A stretch of DNA of 64,000 bases from Gammaproteobacteria bacterium (GTDB taxonomy: Bacteria; Pseudomonadota; Gammaproteobacteria; Steroidobacterales; Woeseiaceae). The notes beneath the pieces were generated by a model, which did no database searches, was not told the origin of the DNA, and saw only the letters and a program-made list of their open reading frames with translations. Location of the stretch: NCBI GenBank assembly GCA_013151645.1, contig JAADHU010000029.1, positions 62,001 to 126,000 on the forward strand. Reading direction: 5' to 3'. Below are positions 58,614 through 64,000 of this stretch, one piece after another; the stretch's first letter is position 1; every line of letters begins with the position of its first letter. The translations under genes and the position numbers were made by a program.

Positions 58614-60341
58614 ATGTCACCCGTTACCCGTGCTCGTCATCTCGCCTCGTTCAAGCTCGCGGGGATCGCCGCGATCGTCGGCGCGGCCGCCGGCGGTGGT
58701 GCGATTGTTTTCTGGATGGCGGTGGCCCAAACGCGCCGCCTGCTGTTTGGTGCCGGCCCGCAGAACCTGTACACCGTCGCCAGCAACCTGCCCTGGTGGA
58801 AACTGCTGCTATGGCCAACGGCCGGCGGGCTGCTTGTTGGCCTCTTCATTCATCGTTTTATGCAGGAGCAACGGCCACACGGTGTCGCGGATGTCATCGA
58901 AGCGGCCGCGATTCGGGGCGGTCATCTGTCATCGAAGAACGGTTTCGCGGCCGCGCTCGTGAGTGCGGCATCCATCGGATGTGGCGCTTCCGTGGGGCGT
59001 GAAGGACCTATCGTGCACCTGGGTGCGACGCTCGGTTCCTGGTTCGCGCGCAAAACGAATATCCCGCCTGGACAGATTCGCCGCCTGATCGGCTGCGGCG
59101 TGGCGGCCGGGATCGCGGCCTCCTTCAATGCGCCGATCGCCGGTGCCGTGTTCGCCATTGAGGTTGTCATCGGCAAATACACGTTGCATACGTTTGCGCC
59201 CATTGCGATAAGCACGGTTGTTGGCACCTCCGTCGCCCGCCTTTACTACGGCAGCGAGCCCGCCTTCACGATTCCCGTACACACCATCACAACCTTCGAC
59301 GAGATTCCCGCTTACGCACTGCTCGGCATCATCAGCGCGGCAACCGCCATCGCATTTCTGTTGTGTATTTCAACGACCCGCAGCTTCTTCGAACGAGTTC
59401 GGTGCCCGGCGAAATTCCGCCCGGCGATAGCCGGCTTGGTGGTCGGTGTGCTGGCGATATATACCCCACAGGTATTGGGCGTCGGTTACGAAACAACCAG
59501 CGCGGCCCTGCATGAGGCGCTGCCGGCGACGCTGCTGGTCATATTGATTGTCACCAAATTGCTGGCGGCCGGTATCAGCCTCGGTGGTGGCTTCGGCGGC
59601 GGAGTTTTTTCACCGTCGCTTTTTCTGGGTGCCATGAGCGGAGGCGCATTCGGTACACTATGGGAATCCTTTTCGACGCAGGCGGCAGGCGGTTACGGCC
59701 CCTATACCATCGTCGGTATGGGCGCGGTGGCGGGCGCGGTGCTGGGCGCGCCGCTATCCACGACGCTGATCGTTTTCGAAATGACCGGGGATTACCCGCT
59801 GACGCTGGCCGTCATGCTGGCCGTTATTACCAGCTCAATCCTGGTCAACGACGTATGGGGACGCAGCTACTTCCAGTGGCAACTGCAGTGTCGCGGCGTC
59901 GATCTCATTCACGGCAGTGTCGAGCAGCTCGGAATGCAGCTGCGGATGGAACAGCTTATGAGCACGCCTGTGACGACGCTCTCATCGGTCGCGACTCTGG
60001 AACAGATCTTGACCGCTTTTGACGGAGAAAAAGAGGTTTACGTGCTCGACGACAATGACCAGTCTTTGCTGGGTTCGATTCCGATCAGAAAACTATTGCA
60101 GGCTCATGACGGCAAGATGACGGCGGCTGACTTCGCGGAGTCCCTGCCGACACTAAAAATTAGCGACGACCTGGTTACCGCGATCGCCTTATGTAACGCC
60201 TGCGATGCCACTTCCTTTCCGGTCGTGTCTGACGACGATAGCGGCAAGGTGATAGGCTGTGTAACGGTAAAAAGAATCATGTATGCATACCAGGGGCTGC
60301 TGGATCGCGTCGCGAAAGAGGAACATTCTTTTACTGACTGA
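58614..60341 (+). CDS. CLC family chloride channel/transporter with CBS domains
   Basis: This is a 575-residue membrane protein. The gating Glu is in GREGP (residue 130), with the chloride-site loop GGGFGGGVFSPSL further on. A pair of CBS domains occupies about 440-565 (QLMSTPVTTLSSVATLEQI). The internal proton-glutamate equivalent to E. coli ClcA Glu203 is Val184, in FNAPIAGAVFAIEV, while the neighbouring Glu is kept. The first motif reads PHGVADVIEA, where ClcA has GSGIPE. These changes suggest a channel or a transporter with altered proton coupling. A GTG at 58575 is an alternative start. Confidence 0.9.
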   Translation: MSPVTRARHLASFKLAGIAAIVGAAAGGGAIVFWMAVAQTRRLLFGAGPQNLYTVASNLPWWKLLLWPTAGGLLVGLFIHRFMQEQRPHGVADVIEAAAIRGGHLSSKNGFAAALVSAASIGCGASVGREGPIVHLGATLGSWFARKTNIPPGQIRRLIGCGVAAGIAASFNAPIAGAVFAIEVVIGKYTLHTFAPIAISTVVGTSVARLYYGSEPAFTIPVHTITTFDEIPAYALLGIISAATAIAFLLCISTTRSFFERVRCPAKFRPAIAGLVVGVLAIYTPQVLGVGYETTSAALHEALPATLLVILIVTKLLAAGISLGGGFGGGVFSPSLFLGAMSGGAFGTLWESFSTQAAGGYGPYTIVGMGAVAGAVLGAPLSTTLIVFEMTGDYPLTLAVMLAVITSSILVNDVWGRSYFQWQLQCRGVDLIHGSVEQLGMQLRMEQLMSTPVTTLSSVATLEQILTAFDGEKEVYVLDDNDQSLLGSIPIRKLLQAHDGKMTAADFAESLPTLKISDDLVTAIALCNACDATSFPVVSDDDSGKVIGCVTVKRIMYAYQGLLDRVAKEEHSFTD

Positions 60342-60378
60342 TGCAGTTTTCCCGTAACCCATCCAGCGGAGTTTTGTG

Positions 60379-61284
60379 ATGATATTTCGACATTTGTTTG
60401 TGGTGCTGTTCGTTCTCGTGGCGGCCGACTGTTCCCTGGCGCAGGATCAACACGAGACCCTGAAAATCTATATTTCAGCCGATATGGAAGGCTTGGCCGG
60501 CGTCGTCACCGACGCGCAACTTGGGCCGGGCGGTTTTGAGTACGAGCGCTTCCGGGAGTTCATGACCGCGGAAGTGAACGCCGCCATCGACGCAGCGCGC
60601 GCTGCTGGCGCCACGGAGATTCTGGTGAGCGACTCACACGGCAACGGTCAGAATCTACTCATCGACCGGCTGCCAAACGATGTCATGATCGTTCGTTCCT
60701 GGCCGCGCGAATTAAGCATGATGGACGGTATCGATGAGTCCTTCGATGGCGTTATATTCATTGGCTACCATGCAAGCACCGCCAATACTCGTGGCGTCCG
60801 CGCACATACGATGTCCAGTGCCAACGTCACCGATCTTCGCCTGAATGGCAAGTCGATGTCCGAGGGCAGCCTGAACGCGGCTATCGCCGGGCAATTTGGT
60901 GTGCCGGTTATCATGATTTCCGGCGACGATGTCGCGGTCGCGGAAACCCAGGTCATCGTCGGTGACATGGAAGGCGCGGTCGTAAAATGGGCCAGGGGAT
61001 TTCATTCGGCAAAGACATTGACCCCGGAAGCGGCTCAAGAGGTGATCCGGACCCGTACGGCATCGGCCGTCAGTCGCATTGATGAATTCGAGCCCTATGT
61101 GCTGGAAACCCCGGTCGAGGTCGAGCTGAGCCTGAAACATTACCAGCCGGTCGAGCTACTTGGCTACCTGCCCAACGTCGAGAGGATCAATTCACACACC
61201 ATTCGTTTTAACGCCGAAGACATGACTGAAGTGATTCGCTTCCTGACGTTCATTCTGGATTATCGCGTCGATTTACAACCGTAG
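60379..61284 (+). CDS. Exported D-aminopeptidase, M55 (DppA-like)
   Basis: This is a 301-residue zinc aminopeptidase with a signal peptide (about 1-22, ending SLAQ). The M55 metal motifs are ISADMEGLAG near the N-terminus, VSDSHGNGQNLL, and FIGYHAST, and MISGDDVAVAE follows. DppA proteins cut peptides with N-terminal D-amino acids, such as those from cell-wall peptides. GGAG lies seven bases before the ATG (60379). The amidohydrolase gene follows closely. Confidence 0.92.
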   Translation: MIFRHLFVVLFVLVAADCSLAQDQHETLKIYISADMEGLAGVVTDAQLGPGGFEYERFREFMTAEVNAAIDAARAAGATEILVSDSHGNGQNLLIDRLPNDVMIVRSWPRELSMMDGIDESFDGVIFIGYHASTANTRGVRAHTMSSANVTDLRLNGKSMSEGSLNAAIAGQFGVPVIMISGDDVAVAETQVIVGDMEGAVVKWARGFHSAKTLTPEAAQEVIRTRTASAVSRIDEFEPYVLETPVEVELSLKHYQPVELLGYLPNVERINSHTIRFNAEDMTEVIRFLTFILDYRVDLQP

Positions 61285-61308
61285 GGCGGAGCATTGAATA
61301 TACGAGCC

Positions 61309-62706
61309 ATGAAAACAGTAGTTCTTGTCGCGATCGCAGCGCTGCTGCTCGCGGCCTGTTCGCGGGAAGAACCATCGCGAGGAACCGCCATTACCAACGT
61401 CACCGTGATCGATGCGGTGAACGGGGTTCGCCAAAACCAGACCGTGCTTTTTTACGGCGACAAAATCCTTGCCGTTACATCGTCCGACTCCCTGTTTCCT
61501 CCGCCGGAGAAAATCATCGACGGTAGCGGAAAATTCCTGATACCCGGTCTGTGGGATATGCACGTTCATCTCACCTACGACGATGCCTTCACCGAATCGA
61601 TGCCGGCGCTGTTCCTCGCCTACGGCATTACCAGTGTGCGCGATACCGGCGGCTTGATTGACAAACTGCGACCGGTGGTCGAAAAAATGCGGGCCCCTGG
61701 TGCGATCGCACCGCGCGTTTTCTACAGCGGACCATTGCTCGATGGCAAGTACGTCGTTTACGACGGCAAGTCCCGCCCGGAAATCGGTACGCAGAACGCC
61801 AGCGAAGAGATGGCGGAGCAACAGGTCGCCGCGCTGCAGGAAGCCGGCGTGGATTTCATCAAAATTTACGAAATGGTTTCGCCCGACGTGTTCGCAGCCC
61901 TGGTTAGTGCGGGACAGTCGCGCGGCCTGCCAATCGCCGCCCATGTGCCGTTATCGATGCTGGCCAGCCAGGCCGGTCCCGCCGTCGACTCGATGGAGCA
62001 CCTGCGCAATGTCGAGCTGGACTGCGCCAGTAATGCCGCTGAGCTTTACGAAGAACGTCTGTCACGCCTCAACAACGAGGACGGTGTATCGGGTTACGAA
62101 CTGCGTTCCGGTATGCATTCTGCTCAACGAGTGCCCGCTATAAGAAACTACGATGAGGAACGTTGCGACCGCACTATTGCAAGCCTGAGGTCGACGATTC
62201 AGGTACCAACGCTGCGGCTGGTTGCGTATCCATTGCGCTCTTCCTATGACCATCCGGACTGGGATGAGGCGCTGACGCAGGTGCCGGAAGCAAGGCAGGA
62301 AGACTGGCGAACGGCCACCAACGAATGGCTCGAAAGTACCGACCGCGGAGATACAACGTTCGCTCGGTGGAGCCTGTCGCTGGTCGGTCGTATGCATGCA
62401 CAAGGGGTACCCATCGGTGCCGGCACCGACACGCCGATTGCACGGGCCCTGCCGGGTTTCAGTTTGCACACAGAACTCGAACGACTGGTCGAGGCAGGTC
62501 TGACGCCGCTGGAGGCACTGGAGTCCGCCACTGTTCGCCCGGCCGAATTTTTCTCGTTGCAGCAGGAAATGGGCGCCATTGAGGTCGGAATGCGCGCGGA
62601 CCTGGTGCTCCTGAACGCCAACCCTCTGGACAATATCAGCAATACTCGAGAGATCGCCGCCGTCGTCACGAAAGGGCGCCTGCTCATGCCGGAAAATAGC
62701 TACTGA
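61309..62706 (+). CDS. Amidohydrolase family lipoprotein
   Basis: This is a 465-residue TIM-barrel hydrolase. The signal carries lipobox LLAAC, so it is probably anchored in a membrane. The metal motifs are MHVHLTYDD (HxH), a Lys in FIKIYEM that may be the carboxylated bridge, AHVP and EHLRN, and GTDTP with the catalytic Asp. The family cuts amide bonds in cyclic or peptide-like compounds; prolidase-type members are known. A TTG at 61294 (with AGGG seven bases upstream) is an alternative start. It may share a transcript with the M55 gene. Confidence 0.88.
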   Translation: MKTVVLVAIAALLLAACSREEPSRGTAITNVTVIDAVNGVRQNQTVLFYGDKILAVTSSDSLFPPPEKIIDGSGKFLIPGLWDMHVHLTYDDAFTESMPALFLAYGITSVRDTGGLIDKLRPVVEKMRAPGAIAPRVFYSGPLLDGKYVVYDGKSRPEIGTQNASEEMAEQQVAALQEAGVDFIKIYEMVSPDVFAALVSAGQSRGLPIAAHVPLSMLASQAGPAVDSMEHLRNVELDCASNAAELYEERLSRLNNEDGVSGYELRSGMHSAQRVPAIRNYDEERCDRTIASLRSTIQVPTLRLVAYPLRSSYDHPDWDEALTQVPEARQEDWRTATNEWLESTDRGDTTFARWSLSLVGRMHAQGVPIGAGTDTPIARALPGFSLHTELERLVEAGLTPLEALESATVRPAEFFSLQQEMGAIEVGMRADLVLLNANPLDNISNTREIAAVVTKGRLLMPENSY

Positions 62707-62798
62707 CCGCTACCTTCTCGCAGGGGGTAACAGCAGCCGGTGCAGCGACGGCCGAATTCGTTATGATCCGTTGATTCCGTATCGCAGGGAGCTTGAGC

Positions 62799-64000
62799 AT
62801 GTCATCGAAATCGTTTTTCTCACGCCAGTCCGAAGCTTTTCGCTGGATTCCGAGTCTTGCTATCGTGCTGCTTTGCCTTCCTCTGCAGACACTGAGCGCC
62901 AAAGAGGCTCCAGCCGAACTCACTGATCTCGAGCGTATTTCCGAAGCAGACACGATGGTCATGGTGCCGATGCGCGATGGTGTGCGGCTGGCGACCGACA
63001 TCTACCGGCCGAAAAATGCGCAAGGCAAGCTGCCACTGATTTTTATCAGAACGCCGTACAACTTCAACGAAATTAGCGGCGCCAGCCTGGAGTGGGCCTA
63101 TCTGGCGGTAAGCCGGGGTTACGCGGTGGCCGTGCAAAATGAGCGTGGTCGTTACTATTCCGAAGGCGAATGGGAAATTCTGGGTGACCCGCGCAGCGAC
63201 GGATATGACGCTCTTACCTGGTTCGCCGATCAGGACTGGTCGAACGGCGCGGTTGGTACGCTGGGTTGTTCGTCATCCGCGGAGTGGCAGCTGGCGTTGG
63301 CAGCAAAAAACCATCCGGCACACAAAGCGATGGTACCGATGGCCGCCGGCGCGGGCATCGGCCGGGTCGGCGAGTTTTACGAGCAGGGCAACTGGTACAA
63401 GGGCGGTGTTCATCAGACGCTGTTCTCGGTCTGGCTGTACGGTGTGCAACAACAAATATATCCGCGCTTCCCGGCCGGCATGGAACAGGAAGACCTGCAA
63501 CGTTTACGGAAGCTGTACGACCTGGCGCCGGACATGCCCGAGGTCGACTGGAAAAAACAACTGAGGAAACTTCCTGCCCTGAGCTGGCTTGAAGATGCTG
63601 GCGCGAACGCCGGTCCGCTGAAAGAATTGATGGCACGAACGCCGGACGATCCGGCTTGGTACGAAAGCGGGCTTTACAATGACAGCGAAGAATTCGCGGT
63701 GCCGGCTTTCTGGTTCAACAGCTGGTTCGACGTGAGTCAGGGCCCCAATCTGGCCCTGTTCAATCACGTTCGCAAGAACGGCAAGACCCGCCGGGTTCGG
63801 GATGGGCAATACGTATTGATTGCGCCGACGCTGCATTGCGGATTCTTCCGCATCCCGGAGCATGAAGACCTCATTGTGGGCGAACTGAATGTCGGTAACC
63901 CGACCTTCCCGGTCTACGAGCAGTTATTCTCCTTTTTTGACTATTATCTGAAGAACGGCGAGGGCGATTTCAAAGACACCATGCCGCGGGTGCAGTACTA
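62799..64000 (+). CDS. CocE/NonD family hydrolase (S15-like), 3' end outside window
   Basis: This is an open frame of 400 residues running off the right edge. It starts at an ATG with AGGGAG eight bases upstream and has a signal-like N-terminus (SLAIVLLCLPLQTLSA). The segment MVPMRDGVRLATDIYRP is the S15/CocE signature. NERGRYYSEGEW and DGYDALTWFADQDW follow. The nucleophile elbow is GTLGCSSSAEWQ, with PTLHCGFF near the end. The family includes X-Pro dipeptidyl-peptidases, cocaine esterase and glutaryl-7-ACA acylases. The C-terminal jelly-roll domain lies outside the window. Confidence 0.87.
   Translation, partial: MSSKSFFSRQSEAFRWIPSLAIVLLCLPLQTLSAKEAPAELTDLERISEADTMVMVPMRDGVRLATDIYRPKNAQGKLPLIFIRTPYNFNEISGASLEWAYLAVSRGYAVAVQNERGRYYSEGEWEILGDPRSDGYDALTWFADQDWSNGAVGTLGCSSSAEWQLALAAKNHPAHKAMVPMAAGAGIGRVGEFYEQGNWYKGGVHQTLFSVWLYGVQQQIYPRFPAGMEQEDLQRLRKLYDLAPDMPEVDWKKQLRKLPALSWLEDAGANAGPLKELMARTPDDPAWYESGLYNDSEEFAVPAFWFNSWFDVSQGPNLALFNHVRKNGKTRRVRDGQYVLIAPTLHCGFFRIPEHEDLIVGELNVGNPTFPVYEQLFSFFDYYLKNGEGDFKDTMPRVQY

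Overview
This is the chromosomal replication-origin neighbourhood of a GC-rich gammaproteobacterium. The order rnpA-rpmH-dnaA-dnaN-recF-gyrB, with yidC, mnmE, mnmG, rsmG, parA, parB and the atp operon on the other side, is the classic gammaproteobacterial oriC region. The GyrB is full length for that class, and glnA sits in a glnA-DUF4124-ntrB-ntrC unit as in many Gammaproteobacteria. The many exported peptidases would suit a protein-degrading, perhaps marine heterotroph (Woeseiales-like is my guess only; I could not run any search).

Layout. 1-1.7 kb: the gpsA tail, trmL and a class 1B-type dihydroorotate dehydrogenase. 1.7-6.7 kb: nitrogen assimilation on the minus strand (glnA, DUF4124, ntrB, ntrC), driven by a sigma-54 promoter with two NtrC sites upstream. 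6.7-11.5 kb: glyQS, gmhB, a PlsC-like acyltransferase and a TerB-like protein. 11.6-18 kb: gyrB, recF (which contains two parS sites), dnaN, a DnaA-box cluster and dnaA. 18-22 kb: rpmH, rnpA, yidC and mnmE. 22-25.4 kb: a three-gene overlapping operon of an exported S33-type hydrolase and a NatAB-like ABC exporter. 25.5-27.4 kb: mnmG.

27.4-43.9 kb is a block between mnmG and rsmG, genes that are normally adjacent. It holds an oligopeptide ABC importer (with its two ATPases fused), a DUF945 protein, a dihaem cytochrome c, two MBL-fold hydrolases, an AcuI-type acrylyl-CoA reductase, the methylcitrate genes prpB, prpC and prpD, and an exported S9 peptidase. 43.9-46.2 kb: rsmG, parA and parB. 46.3-51.1 kb: two exported peptidases (M1 and S9) on the minus strand. 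51.2-58.5 kb: the complete nine-gene atp operon with a sigma-70 promoter and a terminator-like leader hairpin. 58.6-64 kb: a CLC chloride transporter or channel with CBS domains, an exported D-aminopeptidase (M55), an amidohydrolase lipoprotein and a truncated CocE/NonD-type hydrolase.

The core genes replicate, segregate and maintain the chromosome and make ATP. The inserted genes form a theme: proteins and peptides are cut outside the cytoplasm, oligopeptides are imported, and C3 acyl groups (acrylyl-CoA to propionyl-CoA) are fed into the methylcitrate cycle. Other notable points are a family of REP/REPIN-like inverted repeats in intergenic gaps, and two conserved genes (ntrB and rnpA) with no ATG, GTG or TTG codon where their start should be. 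I found no tRNA, rRNA, CRISPR array, transposase or phage gene.
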